DNA of 64,000 nt from positions 3,844,001-3,908,000 of the forward strand of contig CBDCPM010000004.1 of NCBI GenBank assembly GCA_965220265.1, given 5' to 3'. The translations under genes were made by a program, and so were the position numbers. Source of the DNA: Bin87 sp965220265. GTDB taxonomy: Bacteria; Chloroflexota; Dehalococcoidia; Lucifugimonadales; UBA3495. The notes beneath the pieces were generated by a model. The model made no database searches. It had not been told where the DNA came from and saw nothing but the letters and a program-made list of their open reading frames with translations. Each line of letters starts with the position of its first letter. Within the stretch, counting starts at the first letter, position 1. Shown piece after piece: positions 1 through 7,901 of the stretch.

Positions 1-132
1 GCTCGCAATGACAACAGAAAGGACGCTGGCATTGACCATGCAACGGGCGCTCGCAATGACAACAGAAAGGACGCTGGCATTGACCATGCAACGGGCACTC
101 GCAATGACAACGAAACGGGCGCTCGCAATGAC
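1..132. repeat. 48-bp tandem repeat array
   Basis: Two identical 48-bp units lie at 1-48 and 49-96, followed by a shortened unit at 97-120 and the beginning of another at 121-131. Each unit starts with GCTCGCAATGAC (ACTCGCAATGAC at 97). The array probably extends left of the window. The core word is the same as in the dispersed repeats at 649-702 and 984-1010, so this looks like local amplification of that family rather than a coding or CRISPR structure. Confidence 0.85.
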
Positions 133-648
133 CGTTTGAACGCAAGTGGGTACGTGCCAGATGCGTCGGATAGTTGGTGCGGCCAGGTTCTCGGTGCAGT
201 CAGGTTCTCGGTGCGGTGATTTGGTTGTCGGAGCGGTGATTTGGTTCGTTCTGCCAGAGCCTGATGGTCGTTGGCTAGCCCCACGGCCGGGGTGGTACGC
301 AAAGATTTAACCCCTGTTTCGGATCACTGCGGGCAGACCACGAGGGTCATGGCCGCATCTCCCAGGATAGTGGCGTCTCCTGTGGCCGCTTGGGACCGCG
401 CCGGCGAGTTTCCCGGGTGGGAACGGCGGCGGTCCCTGTCGTCGTACGACCAGGTATTGCGATTTTGATGCTAACGGATGGCCGTGAACGACCGTATGGC
501 TCTGGCTGAGCGAATTATCATCTGACCGGATTGATTATGGAACAGGAGTTCGTAGCTGTCAAGAGGGGGTGTTGCTGCCGCGTACCATCAGGCGTACCCA
601 GTTTGGCATTGGGCAGGACGAAGCGGCGACGGCTCTTCCGGCGACGAG
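133..648. other. Gene-free spacer with short degenerate repeats
   Basis: No convincing gene is seen here. CAGGTTCTCGGTGC occurs at 184-197 and 201-214, and GGTGATTTGGTT at 215-226 and 235-246, giving a short degenerate tandem pattern. Open frames in this stretch are short, repeat-derived and lack a ribosome binding site. Beyond these repeats I see nothing to annotate. Confidence 0.6.
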
Positions 649-702
649 ATTGCCGCGCTTCGCTCGCAATGACACGGGATAGGGCGCTCGCAATGACCAA
701 CT
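649..702. repeat. Dispersed 'CGCTTCGCTCGCAATGAC' repeat
   Basis: GATTGCCGCGCTTCGCTCGC followed by AATGAC starts at 649, and a second GCGCTCGCAATGAC follows at 684-697. Read on the minus strand it translates to the familiar spurious peptide VIASEARQS, a hallmark of this intergenic repeat in many Chloroflexota and other genomes (recalled). A diverged copy in the opposite orientation lies at 984-1010, inside the start of the next gene. Confidence 0.75.
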
Positions 703-778
703 GGGTACGCCTGAGGAGCATCGCCGCCGTGACGCTGGAAAGTCGTCCTCGTGCTGCGCCGGTCATGCTCGTTCGCAA

Positions 779-908
779 CCCCGAAGGTAACTGTTCAGAC
801 TTGAGGGGTTCTTCGGCCTTTCCGACTGGTTGTGGACGGGTGGCCAAGCACAGAATCTGTTTTGCAAACCGATCTCGTCCCCTCAAACGTGAACAGTTAC
901 CCCCGAAG
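779..908. mobile_element. MITE with IS66-like termini (114 bp) and 8-bp target duplication
   Basis: The element spans 787-900. It begins GTAACTGTTCA and ends with the exact reverse complement TGAACAGTTAC. The arms continue inward as TTGAGGGG and CCCCTCAA after three mismatched bases, giving inverted repeats of about 22 bp. It is flanked by the direct repeat CCCCGAAG at 779-786 and 901-908 (nine bases match if the next G is counted). Ends in GTAA and 8-bp duplications are characteristic of the IS66 family (established). The interior has no open frame, so it would need a transposase supplied in trans. Confidence 0.8.
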
Positions 909-954
909 GCACGCTGTGCCACGACTTTCAAAAGTGTGCTAGGGTAGATATGTC

Positions 955-1686
955 ATGAAGCGTGGGAAACCCATCATGCCCATCGTTGCGAGCGAAGTGT
1001 CTCGTCAATCCCTTCTACGCATTGCGCTTCTGGTGGCCGTGTTGGCTGTTTGCGCAGCGCTGGTGGCTTGCGAGCAAACAGCCACAGAAGCGCCGGACAG
1101 TGACTACGGGGCTACCGTTGAAGCGTTGTTGCCCACCGTCGATCCCACGGTGTCGCCCACTCCGACATCGGCCCCACCCACCGACATGCCGGCGCCAACG
1201 TATACCCCGAGGCCTCAGCCCACCTATACACCCTGGCCCATGCCGACCAAGGCTGCGACCGAAGACCGGCAACGGGCGATACCGTTCGACGCGCAGATGC
1301 TGGGCGGATCGGAATTTTCGCTGCGGGAAGCCTACGGTTCGCCAACCCTTCTGGCATTTTGGGCTCCCTGGTGACCACACTGTGGGCGGGAGTTGCCCGC
1401 CGTAGCATCCCTCTACCGGGAAAAACTGGATGCCGCCGGTATCGATGTGATCGGAGTTTCGCAGTTCAACACCTCCGAGGCGGCAACGGTCGCATTTGTG
1501 GAGCGCAATCAGCTCACCTTCCCCAACGTATATGACGAACAGGCCCAACTGGCTGGGGCATATGGCATCAGGGGAGTCCCCAGCTACGTGTTCATCGACA
1601 AACAGGGCCGGATCGCCCATGTCAGCTCTGGAGCGCGGGGCGTCGATTTGATCGAGTCCTGGCTGGACCAACTATCAGCGGAATAA
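955..1686 (+). CDS. Candidate selenoprotein: TlpA/thioredoxin-like lipoprotein with in-frame UGA (UxxC)
   Basis: This frame of 244 codons is interrupted only by TGA at 1372-1374 (residue 140). Residues 20-39 form a hydrophobic signal ending in a lipobox with Cys39, so the protein is predicted to be a membrane-anchored lipoprotein outside the cytoplasm. A Pro/Thr-rich linker covers about 45-105, then a redoxin domain. The sequence reads FWAPW-UGA-PHCGRELP, so UGA sits on the first cysteine of the thioredoxin CxxC motif. After it come a normal thioredoxin fold sequence and the cis-proline motif GVPSYVFID. A SECIS-like hairpin follows directly. A TTG at 1393 could start only a fragment lacking the active site. 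The alternative is a nonsense mutation or base error of a Cys codon, but continued family conservation after UGA favours read-through. The N-terminal codons overlap a dispersed repeat copy. Confidence 0.75.
984..1010. repeat. Dispersed repeat copy inside the start of the redoxin gene
   Basis: TTGCGAGCGAAG with CAATC a few bases later is the inverse orientation of the repeat at 649. It encodes residues IVASEVSRQS of the redoxin lipoprotein's N-terminal region, just before its hydrophobic signal segment. Confidence 0.55.
1375..1401 (+). promoter_or_regulatory. Bacterial SECIS-like hairpin after UGA
   Basis: GGCGGG (1385-1390) pairs perfectly with CCCGCC (1396-1401), leaving the five-base loop AGTTG. 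The loop begins 16 nt after the UGA and has G as its second base. Bacterial SECIS elements are described as a short stem just downstream of UGA, with a G among the first two loop bases and about 16-37 nt between UGA and loop (recalled). The fit is good, though GC-rich coding DNA can form such stems by chance. Confidence 0.6.
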
Positions 1687-1746
1687 TTTGCGTCGGGATT
1701 CACTGATCGTCATCTCTTGCGCCGATCAACTATTGACCGTACAATT

Positions 1747-1761
1747 GTTCGTAATTCGAAC
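1747..1761. promoter_or_regulatory. Short palindrome upstream of the 1775 ORF
   Basis: GTTCG-TAATT-CGAAC forms a perfect 5+5 inverted repeat, 14 bp before the ATG at 1775. A TTGACC at 1733-1738 could act as a -35, but no good -10 lies at the right spacing. It may be an operator; evidence is slight. Confidence 0.25.
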
Positions 1762-1774
1762 ATGAGGTCGCAAA

Positions 1775-2014
1775 ATGAGCGCTTATCCTGCTGCACAAAA
1801 GAACAATGGCTCCATGGTACCGACCGACGCACCCCGCATGATAGCAAGGTGGGAGCGATTGGGCCGTCCTGCCATCGAGTTGGAGCCCGGGGTCATCGTG
1901 AGCAACCTGGAACGATGGTTGTACAACAACCCGCCGGCACCGGGACCGACCCTCGGAAGAATTCGAGAATACCTGTACGTCGACACTTTCGGCATTAGTG
2001 CAAAAGCAGCCTGA
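1775..2014 (+). CDS. Small hypothetical protein (79 aa)
   Basis: I do not recognise a family. The frame opens with ATG and a weak GAGGTCG element upstream, and its end overlaps the next methyltransferase start by 17 bp, which would suit translational coupling. The central part (IELEPGVIVSNLERWLYNN) looks protein-like rather than repeat-derived. It could be a real small leader gene or chance. Confidence 0.4.
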   Translation: MSAYPAAQKNNGSMVPTDAPRMIARWERLGRPAIELEPGVIVSNLERWLYNNPPAPGPTLGRIREYLYVDTFGISAKAA

Positions 2015-2780
2015 ACTTGCCGTGACGTTGCGCCTCTACCACGATTTGGCCCACCTCTGGCCGATCATCAGCCCGCCGGCGGAATACCGGGTCGAAGCGG
2101 CGGAGTGGCGAGATCTGATCTGGTCGGAGTTCGGATGGACAGGAAACCAACCGGCGTGGGACCCGAGAGCCAAGTTGTTGGATCTGGGCTGCGGTGGCGG
2201 GCATCTGCTGTCGCACTTCACGTCCTATTTCACCACGGAAGCCGTGGACTTATCCCCTGAGATGTTGGAAATCTCGCGGGGTCTGAACCCGACCACCGTC
2301 CACCACCTTGGAGACATGCGCACCATCCGCCTCGGGCGCACCTTCGAGGTGGTCACCATTCACGACGCCGTGAACTATATGGTGACCGAAGAAGACCTGC
2401 GCGCGGCAATCGAAACCGCTCAACTGCATCTTGACCCCGGTGGGTTGGTCCTTCTTGCTCCAGACAGCCTGCGCGATACGTTCGGCGGCTCCCGGGTAGT
2501 GGACTGGACGCGCGAAACCGAAGACCGGTACGTGACTTTCATCGAATATGTCGCACAGCCGTCGCCTGAAGCGACCACGCTCGAGTCGGTTTTCCTGTTC
2601 ATAATCAACCGCGACGGCGAGATCCAGGTGGAAGTGGACCGCCATACCAGCGGGCTGTTTCCCAAGTCCCTGTGGCTGGACTCGCTGAGTGATGCCGGGC
2701 TGGAGGCAAAATACGTGCAGACCGACGGGTACGCGGGCGGCTTCGGGGGCAATCTGTTCGTGGGGCGAATGCCAGGTTAG
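1998..2780 (+). CDS. Class I SAM-dependent methyltransferase
   Basis: This 260-aa protein carries the SAM-binding motif I LLDLGCGGG near residues 57-65, an acidic motif II (AVDLSPEML) and a post-motif region with HDAVNYM, as in Methyltransf_11/25 proteins. The substrate cannot be deduced; the family acts on many small molecules. The start is uncertain: GTG at 1998 overlaps the preceding small ORF, and internal GTG codons such as the one near 2021 are alternatives. Downstream genes are a MaoC-type hydratase and a YbaK-like protein, with no obvious shared pathway. Confidence 0.8.
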   Translation: MQKQPELAVTLRLYHDLAHLWPIISPPAEYRVEAAEWRDLIWSEFGWTGNQPAWDPRAKLLDLGCGGGHLLSHFTSYFTTEAVDLSPEMLEISRGLNPTTVHHLGDMRTIRLGRTFEVVTIHDAVNYMVTEEDLRAAIETAQLHLDPGGLVLLAPDSLRDTFGGSRVVDWTRETEDRYVTFIEYVAQPSPEATTLESVFLFIINRDGEIQVEVDRHTSGLFPKSLWLDSLSDAGLEAKYVQTDGYAGGFGGNLFVGRMPG

Positions 2781-2830
2781 ACCAGAACGACATCCGGCCA
2801 GTCGTTTGGGGCAGGGCCGCCAAGGCGAGT

Positions 2831-2836
2831 TATAAT
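2831..2836 (+). promoter_or_regulatory. Putative -10 element (TATAAT)
   Basis: A perfect TATAAT lies 27 bp before the ATG of the MaoC-type gene. The best upstream -35-like word, TTTGGG at 2805-2810, is 20 bp away, so only the -10 is convincing. Confidence 0.35.
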
Positions 2837-2863
2837 TCCCGCAGATCCCAGGAGGCAGCGACC

Positions 2864-3868
2864 ATGACCCAACCGAACGCAATCGCTACCGAGCGCCTTT
2901 GGACTTACGACGCTGTACGCGTTAGACAGGCAGGAGCGGAAACCCGCGTGACGCTATCGGCCGAGGACATCGCCGAATACGCGGCCTGCGCTCAAAACCC
3001 CGACCCCAGATATTCGATGCCGGCCCTCGGGCAGGATTCCAGGCGCGTAATTGCAATGCCCACCATGGCGTTGACCTACGCGCCGTTGCTCCGGGACGAA
3101 ATCGCCGAAGCAAACGGTTTCGTGGCGCAGGAGCGATCGCAAACCAACCGCCGCCAGACCCCATTCGCCAAGTGCGAGATGCGCTGGTATCGACCCGTGC
3201 GTTCGGGCGAAACTCTTACCGGCACGCGCCGGGTGCACCAGAAATACGAGCGGCGGGGCAGCAAGTTCGTGACGTTTCGGGTTTCCGCATTTGACGAGGC
3301 CGGCGCGGTCGTCGCCAGCTACGACTACACCTGCATATTCGAATATTCAGCCGGGCAACGGTCGGTTCCCGAGCTGTATTCCGGCGCACCTCCCACCGAC
3401 GACGTGGCGGCGGGTCCGGACCCGGCGCAGTTCCTCACCTGGGAGGACGCCCATGCTGGAACTCCTCTGCCCCGCACGCTGTCAGTTGGCGAGACCACCG
3501 AAAACATTCTCCGCAAAAACGCCCACCGACTGGCCGGCCGTACCAGCGAAAGCAACATTCACACCGACGAGGAATTCGCCCGCCAGAACATATTCGGCGG
3601 AGCGGTCAACGCGGGACCGGCGACAATGTCCTACGTGGACCGGTTCATCGGACTAAACGTCCCGCCTGATGCCCTGTATAACGGCGGAAACCTGGTGATG
3701 CGGGCCATCACCCCATTTCGTGCCGGCGACGTGGTGACCTTTTCGGGCGAAGTGACTGGAACGGGCGGCAACCTGTACGGCCAACGCAAGGTCCAGTGCC
3801 GCATTCGGGGCGTCAACCAGCGCGACGAACTCGTGTGCCTGTCGGACGCTACGCTAAGCTTCGGATAA
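2864..3868 (+). CDS. MaoC-like double hotdog dehydratase
   Basis: This 334-aa protein has two MaoC-type hotdog halves. The N-terminal half (about 15-155) resembles the FAS1-like dehydratase domain, with PTMALTYAPLL and an RVHQKYERRGSKFV strand. The C-terminal half (about 175-334) carries HTDEEFARQNIFGGAVNAGPATMSYV in short form, matching the MaoC (R)-hydratase signature where Asp and His act on an enoyl-thioester. It likely hydrates or dehydrates an acyl-CoA in a degradation pathway; substrate unknown. An AGGAGG ribosome site precedes the ATG. The next gene starts 5 bp after its stop, so they are probably cotranscribed. Confidence 0.75.
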   Translation: MTQPNAIATERLWTYDAVRVRQAGAETRVTLSAEDIAEYAACAQNPDPRYSMPALGQDSRRVIAMPTMALTYAPLLRDEIAEANGFVAQERSQTNRRQTPFAKCEMRWYRPVRSGETLTGTRRVHQKYERRGSKFVTFRVSAFDEAGAVVASYDYTCIFEYSAGQRSVPELYSGAPPTDDVAAGPDPAQFLTWEDAHAGTPLPRTLSVGETTENILRKNAHRLAGRTSESNIHTDEEFARQNIFGGAVNAGPATMSYVDRFIGLNVPPDALYNGGNLVMRAITPFRAGDVVTFSGEVTGTGGNLYGQRKVQCRIRGVNQRDELVCLSDATLSFG

Positions 3869-3873
3869 TCGCC

Positions 3874-4386
3874 ATGGAAGCACACGACGACAGCGACGTT
3901 CTGGAAACCCAGGTGCGATCCGCTCTGAACGATCTGGCGTTCGCCGCATGGGAATGGATTTCTATCGATCCGCAGTACGGGGACACCGCTGACTTTTGCG
4001 CCCAGTACGGCTACGACCTGGCTCATTCCGCCAACACCATCATCGTCGCCAGCAAACGGGGAGCCGCCGCCTATTGCGCGTGCATCGTGCGGGCCTGTGA
4101 CCGCCTGGACGTGAATCGGCGAGTGCGCCACCTGATGGGGGTGTCTCGGGCCTCGTTCGCGACTCCCGAAGAAACCCGCGAGGTGACGGGCATGATGATC
4201 GGCGGCGTGACGGCTTTGGCATTGCCGGACGACTTGCCCATTTACGCCGACGAGCGATTGTTGGAAATGGACTACATCATCCTGGGGGCAGGAAGCCGGT
4301 CGGCCAAGGTGAAAATGCCTCCGCAGGAACTGAGGAAGTTGCCTAGCTTGGAATTCATAGACGGTTTGTCCCAGTCGGGCGGTTAG
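3874..4386 (+). CDS. YbaK/prolyl-tRNA deacylase-domain protein
   Basis: This 170-aa protein matches the YbaK/ProX aminoacyl-tRNA deacylase fold: VRHLMGVSRASFATPEE followed by GGVTALALP and the closing IILGAGSRSAKVKMPPQEL are typical of the family. Such enzymes hydrolyse mischarged aminoacyl-tRNA (for example Cys- or Ala-tRNA Pro) in trans, though many homologues have untested roles. ATG at 3874 is chosen because it follows the MaoC gene stop by 5 bp; an upstream start at 3796 would overlap that gene widely. The equivalent of the catalytic lysine is plausibly in IIVASKRG. Confidence 0.7.
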   Translation: MEAHDDSDVLETQVRSALNDLAFAAWEWISIDPQYGDTADFCAQYGYDLAHSANTIIVASKRGAAAYCACIVRACDRLDVNRRVRHLMGVSRASFATPEETREVTGMMIGGVTALALPDDLPIYADERLLEMDYIILGAGSRSAKVKMPPQELRKLPSLEFIDGLSQSGG

Positions 4387-4415
4387 CGGCGCCGGCAATG
4401 CCGGGCTGGAGTCGC

Positions 4416-4421
4416 TATAAT
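4416..4421 (+). promoter_or_regulatory. Putative -10 element (TATAAT)
   Basis: TATAAT lies 59 bp upstream of the ATG at 4480. No good -35 hexamer is visible at 16-18 bp, so this is a weak promoter call. Confidence 0.3.
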
Positions 4422-4479
4422 GGCCCCGACTCGCCGCATCGACCTGCCGCGCCCCGGCGCGGACAGCGACGGAGGTACC

Positions 4480-4884
4480 ATGCCCATCATCCAACGTCCT
4501 TACGTTCCGCCCGAGGATAAGCCTCCCCAGGAGGAAACTTACGTCAACCCGGGCGACATCGCCTCCCTAAACGTGAACACGGCGGCCGCGCCGACCGCAT
4601 CTCCAGCCGAGGGTCCCAGTTCACTGGACCCCATCACGTTTTACAGCGACTCGTTCCACATCTTTAGCAGCCTGTACTCGGCTGTGCTGTTCTTCGGCGA
4701 GCAGGTTGAAGAGCGGGAACCTATCCTGCGGGCACGCATCAAGGTCAGTCCTCAGATGATGAAAGCCATCGCAGTGCTGTCAGCCAAGCACGTGCGGGAT
4801 TACGAAGCAGCCGTTGGCCCGATCACGTTGCCCGATCAAGTCTACGCCGCCTGGGAGATCGAAACCGACGGTCACGCTCACTAA
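4480..4884 (+). CDS. DUF3467-like small protein
   Basis: The 134-aa protein has a proline-rich N-terminal stretch, then FYSDSFHIFSSLYSAVLFFGEQ and RARIKVSPQMMKAIAVLSAKHVRDYE. The pattern of an F-G-Q strand followed by R-V-SPQ and an amphipathic helix resembles DUF3467, a small alpha/beta family of unknown function. Start ATG 4480 is supported by GGAGG at 4471-4475. The next gene starts 15 bp downstream and probably belongs to the same transcript. Confidence 0.6.
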   Translation: MPIIQRPYVPPEDKPPQEETYVNPGDIASLNVNTAAAPTASPAEGPSSLDPITFYSDSFHIFSSLYSAVLFFGEQVEEREPILRARIKVSPQMMKAIAVLSAKHVRDYEAAVGPITLPDQVYAAWEIETDGHAH

Positions 4885-4899
4885 CCCGCGAGGCCTGGA

Positions 4900-5445
4900 A
4901 TGACCGCTCCTGAACAACCCGGCGAGGCGACGGAACCCCGATATGGGCTCCGGGACCCGACCGATGACATTGGCGATGGCCGGACACTGGCTGAGGACAT
5001 CTCCCTGCCGGTCGCGGTCGTTCCCAACACCAACGCCGCGCTGCCTGACGCTTGGACGTGGAAAAACACCTCGACCAGCCAGCCCAACGCCGCCACGTTC
5101 CACATCAACCATAGCGACGTCACTCGAGCGTTTGCCGACGTGCTCACCGGCGACGATAGCCCTCGCGAAGCGCCTTTCGTGGTTTCGAAGGACATCCCGG
5201 TGGTTATCATCGATAGCCTGGACCAGTATTGGGCCGGCGAATCCCGCGCGGCGCTGCCTCTCAACGGGCTCAGAGTCCCGGTGTCCGCAGATACGGTGGC
5301 AGAGGCCAAACGCAAGCTCGCTGCGGATCTCGCGGCCCAGGCGCGCCTGCTGTTGCTCCTGTCGCGCGGCGGGACACCGCTAGCTCCGGAGCTTCAGGCC
5401 AACTTTCTGATGTTGACCGAGGTGTTGAGCCCGCGCGAACGGTAA
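4900..5445 (+). CDS. Hypothetical protein (181 aa)
   Basis: I do not recognise a family. There is no signal peptide, membrane segment or metal motif. The C-terminal third is helical and alanine/leucine-rich (VAEAKRKLAADLAAQARLLLLLS). It is translated just after the DUF3467-like gene and ends before a strong terminator, so the two probably act together in an unknown role. Confidence 0.6.
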   Translation: MTAPEQPGEATEPRYGLRDPTDDIGDGRTLAEDISLPVAVVPNTNAALPDAWTWKNTSTSQPNAATFHINHSDVTRAFADVLTGDDSPREAPFVVSKDIPVVIIDSLDQYWAGESRAALPLNGLRVPVSADTVAEAKRKLAADLAAQARLLLLLSRGGTPLAPELQANFLMLTEVLSPRER

Positions 5446-5463
5446 TCGGGTCGACAGTTGCCC

Positions 5464-5503
5464 AAGAAGTGGGGCCGGTTTTGAACCGGCCCCACTTCTT
5501 TTT
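5464..5503. terminator. Bidirectional intrinsic terminator
   Basis: A perfect 17-bp stem (5464-5480 with 5484-5500) encloses the three-base loop TTG, followed by T residues on the plus strand and preceded by A residues, which serve the minus strand. It sits between the converging genes ending at 5445 and 5524. Confidence 0.9.
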
Positions 5504-5523
5504 GGGTGAACGGCAGACACACG

Positions 5524-7815
5524 TTACTGTCCGTTCGCCTCCTGCATAGCTGCCAGCACCGCCGTCGGCGACAGCGGGAGCTTGTTCACTCGAACCCCCG
5601 TTGCGTGGTAGACGGCGTTGTGCAACGCGGCCAGAGGGGGAATGATCGGGGCTTCGCCCACGCCCCGCAATCCGTAGGGGTGACGCGGGTTGGGAACTTC
5701 CACCACCACGGTTTCGATCATGGGCAGGTCCAACGCCGTCGGCATGCGATAGTCAAGGAAGCTGGAGTTGAGCATGTGTCCGTCATCCGCATAGGTGTAG
5801 TCTTCCGACAACGCCCAGCCCAACCCTTGCACGGTGCCACCCTGCATCTGTCCCTCGACATAGCTGGGGTGCACCGAGGTCCCGGAGTCGATGAACGCCG
5901 TGCACCGGAGGATTTCCACCTTGCCGGTGTCGGGATCAACTTCCACATCTACGATGTTACCGGCGAAGATTGGGCCGACGCCGGTTGACGTGGCGGAGGC
6001 AGAAGCGGTGAGCGGACCGCCGGTGCGCATCATGCGGCCAGCAGCCTCGGCGAATGTCATGCATTCCTCGGTGCTGGTGCACGTGAACACACCGTCAGCG
6101 AAGGTGACGTTTTCTGGGTCGACCTCCCACACCATCGCGCAACGCTGGGCCATTTGGTCGCGCAGGTCTTCCGCAGCGGCGATGGCGGCCAGGCCGGTGT
6201 CAAAGGCGATGCGGCTGCCGCCGGTGGATGCCGTCCAGCCCACGGTGTCGGTGTCGACCACCGTCGGTGCGATATCGTCGATTTCGATGCCCAGGGTTTC
6301 TGCAACTTGCATGGCTACCGCGGTGCGCGTGCCGCCGATGTCGACGGAGCCGGTGATCAGGTTCAGCGTGCCGTCGGCGTTGATGTTTATCGTGGCGGAG
6401 GAGGCCTGTCCGGCCTGCCAGCGGAACCCTACGGCTACGCCGCGACCTCGGTTGGGTCCTCCCACGGGCATCTGGTTGTGATCGCTGTTGATCATCGCCT
6501 CTTCCATTTCACGACAGCCAAACACGCGATGCGGGACGCCGTTGGGCATGCGGTCGCCTTCCTGGACGGCGTTCTGGAGGCGGAGATCCATGGGGTCCCG
6601 ACCGAGCATTTCGGCCAGTTCGTCCACCACCGCTTCCACGGCAAACGCTACCTGCGGTTGACCCGGAGCCCGGTATGCCTGGACCTTCTGCTTGTTGCAT
6701 ACGACATCCAGGCCGTCCACCAGCATGTGGTCCATCTTGTACGGGCCAAAACCGGAGAGCGCGCCGCCGCCCACCGGCGAGCCGGGGTACGCGCCGGCTT
6801 CGTACACCATATAGAGCTGGCCGGCGACCATGGTCCCGTCGTTCTTGACCCCCATTTTGCAACGCATGAATGTTGCCGACGCGGGGCCGCTGCCCACGAA
6901 CACCTCGGTGCGGTCCATGGTCACCTTGACTGGTTGGCCGGCCTTGCGGGACAGCGCGGCGGCAACCGGGTCCAGATAGGTGATGCCTTTCGCGCCGAAC
7001 CCGCCTCCGATTTCCATGGGAACGACTTTGACCTGTGATTCGGGGACGCCGATGATCGCGGCGGTCTGGGCGCGGATATTGAACGATCCTTGTGTGCTGG
7101 TCCACACGGTCACGCGGCCGTCGGCAGACCACATGGCGGTGGACACGTGGGGCTCGATGTAACCCTGGTGGACAGTCTGCGTTTCAAACTCGCGTTCGAT
7201 CACGATGTCAGATTCGGCGAACCCCTGCTCAACATCGCCGACATTATGCTGGATGTGGCCAGCCACGTTGCTCTTGACGCCGGTATCGTCGCCGCGGGCG
7301 AAACGTTCCTGCCGGAAATAGGTGGTCATGTCGTCGTGGATCAGCGTGGCGCCTTCGGCCATGGCATCGCGCCAGGAGAGCACCGTGGGCAGCACCTCGT
7401 AGTCGACTTCCACTAGATTCAGCGCCTCTTGGGCGATATGCCCGCTGGTCGCGCAAACGGCGGCTACCGCGTGGCCGGCGTACAGGGCTTTGTCCTTTGC
7501 CATCAGGTTTTCGGCGATCATGCGCGCGTTGCCCTGAACTTCCGCGAAGTCCAGAAGCCGGTCGTCGATGATTGGAAAGTCCGCCGAAGTGACCACCGCA
7601 ACGACGCCCGGCAGGGCCTCGGCTTTGCTGGTGTCGATACTGCGGATGCGCGCGTGAGAGTGCGGGCTGCGGAGCACCCTGGCATACAACATGCCGGGCA
7701 GGTTGATATCGGCTCCGTAGCGGGCAGCACCGGTCACCTTGTCCACGCCGTCGTGGCGAACCGGACGGGTGCCGATGACACGGTATTTCTGAGCGGGGTT
7801 GGCGGTGGTTGTCAT
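5524..7815 (-). CDS. Xanthine dehydrogenase/CO dehydrogenase-family molybdopterin-binding subunit
   Basis: At 763 aa this is the usual length for the large, molybdenum-binding subunit of the XDH/aldehyde oxidase/CoxL family. It begins with the family start VIGTRPVRHDGVDKVTGAARYGADI, contains EIGGGFGAKG (molybdopterin contact), QAYRAPGQPQ, and GLRGVGEAPIIPPLAALHNAV near the C-terminus, which includes the catalytic glutamate. No AYRGAGR or VAYRCSFR signature that would mark xanthine oxidase or form I CO dehydrogenase is clear, so the substrate is unknown. The FAD and 2Fe-2S subunits are not adjacent, which is unusual. A GGAGG site precedes the ATG. The Nudix gene lies 86 bp upstream on the same strand. 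Confidence 0.88.
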   Translation of the reverse strand: MTTTANPAQKYRVIGTRPVRHDGVDKVTGAARYGADINLPGMLYARVLRSPHSHARIRSIDTSKAEALPGVVAVVTSADFPIIDDRLLDFAEVQGNARMIAENLMAKDKALYAGHAVAAVCATSGHIAQEALNLVEVDYEVLPTVLSWRDAMAEGATLIHDDMTTYFRQERFARGDDTGVKSNVAGHIQHNVGDVEQGFAESDIVIEREFETQTVHQGYIEPHVSTAMWSADGRVTVWTSTQGSFNIRAQTAAIIGVPESQVKVVPMEIGGGFGAKGITYLDPVAAALSRKAGQPVKVTMDRTEVFVGSGPASATFMRCKMGVKNDGTMVAGQLYMVYEAGAYPGSPVGGGALSGFGPYKMDHMLVDGLDVVCNKQKVQAYRAPGQPQVAFAVEAVVDELAEMLGRDPMDLRLQNAVQEGDRMPNGVPHRVFGCREMEEAMINSDHNQMPVGGPNRGRGVAVGFRWQAGQASSATININADGTLNLITGSVDIGGTRTAVAMQVAETLGIEIDDIAPTVVDTDTVGWTASTGGSRIAFDTGLAAIAAAEDLRDQMAQRCAMVWEVDPENVTFADGVFTCTSTEECMTFAEAAGRMMRTGGPLTASASATSTGVGPIFAGNIVDVEVDPDTGKVEILRCTAFIDSGTSVHPSYVEGQMQGGTVQGLGWALSEDYTYADDGHMLNSSFLDYRMPTALDLPMIETVVVEVPNPRHPYGLRGVGEAPIIPPLAALHNAVYHATGVRVNKLPLSPTAVLAAMQEANGQ

Positions 7816-7901
7816 GGGATTCCTCCAGTAGCTCGGCGATCAAGCGCCGGGAACGGGTGTTGGACCGTACCTGTATCAGGCGGGTCGCCGGTGCGCGACC
7901 G

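Noticed and set aside
1..132. CRISPR array
   Set aside because: Units are 48-bp perfect tandem copies with no unique spacers.
271..468. 65-aa open frame
   Set aside because: No ribosome site, low-quality composition and located in repeat-rich spacer.
518..947. Overlapping 137- and 138-aa open frames on both strands
   Set aside because: They are made of the dispersed repeat (VIASEARQS peptide) and the MITE; no ribosome site and no family resemblance.
1393..1686. Independent 97-aa redoxin fragment starting at TTG
   Set aside because: It lacks the first half of the thioredoxin domain and the first active-site residue; it is better explained as the part of the UGA-containing gene after the Sec codon.
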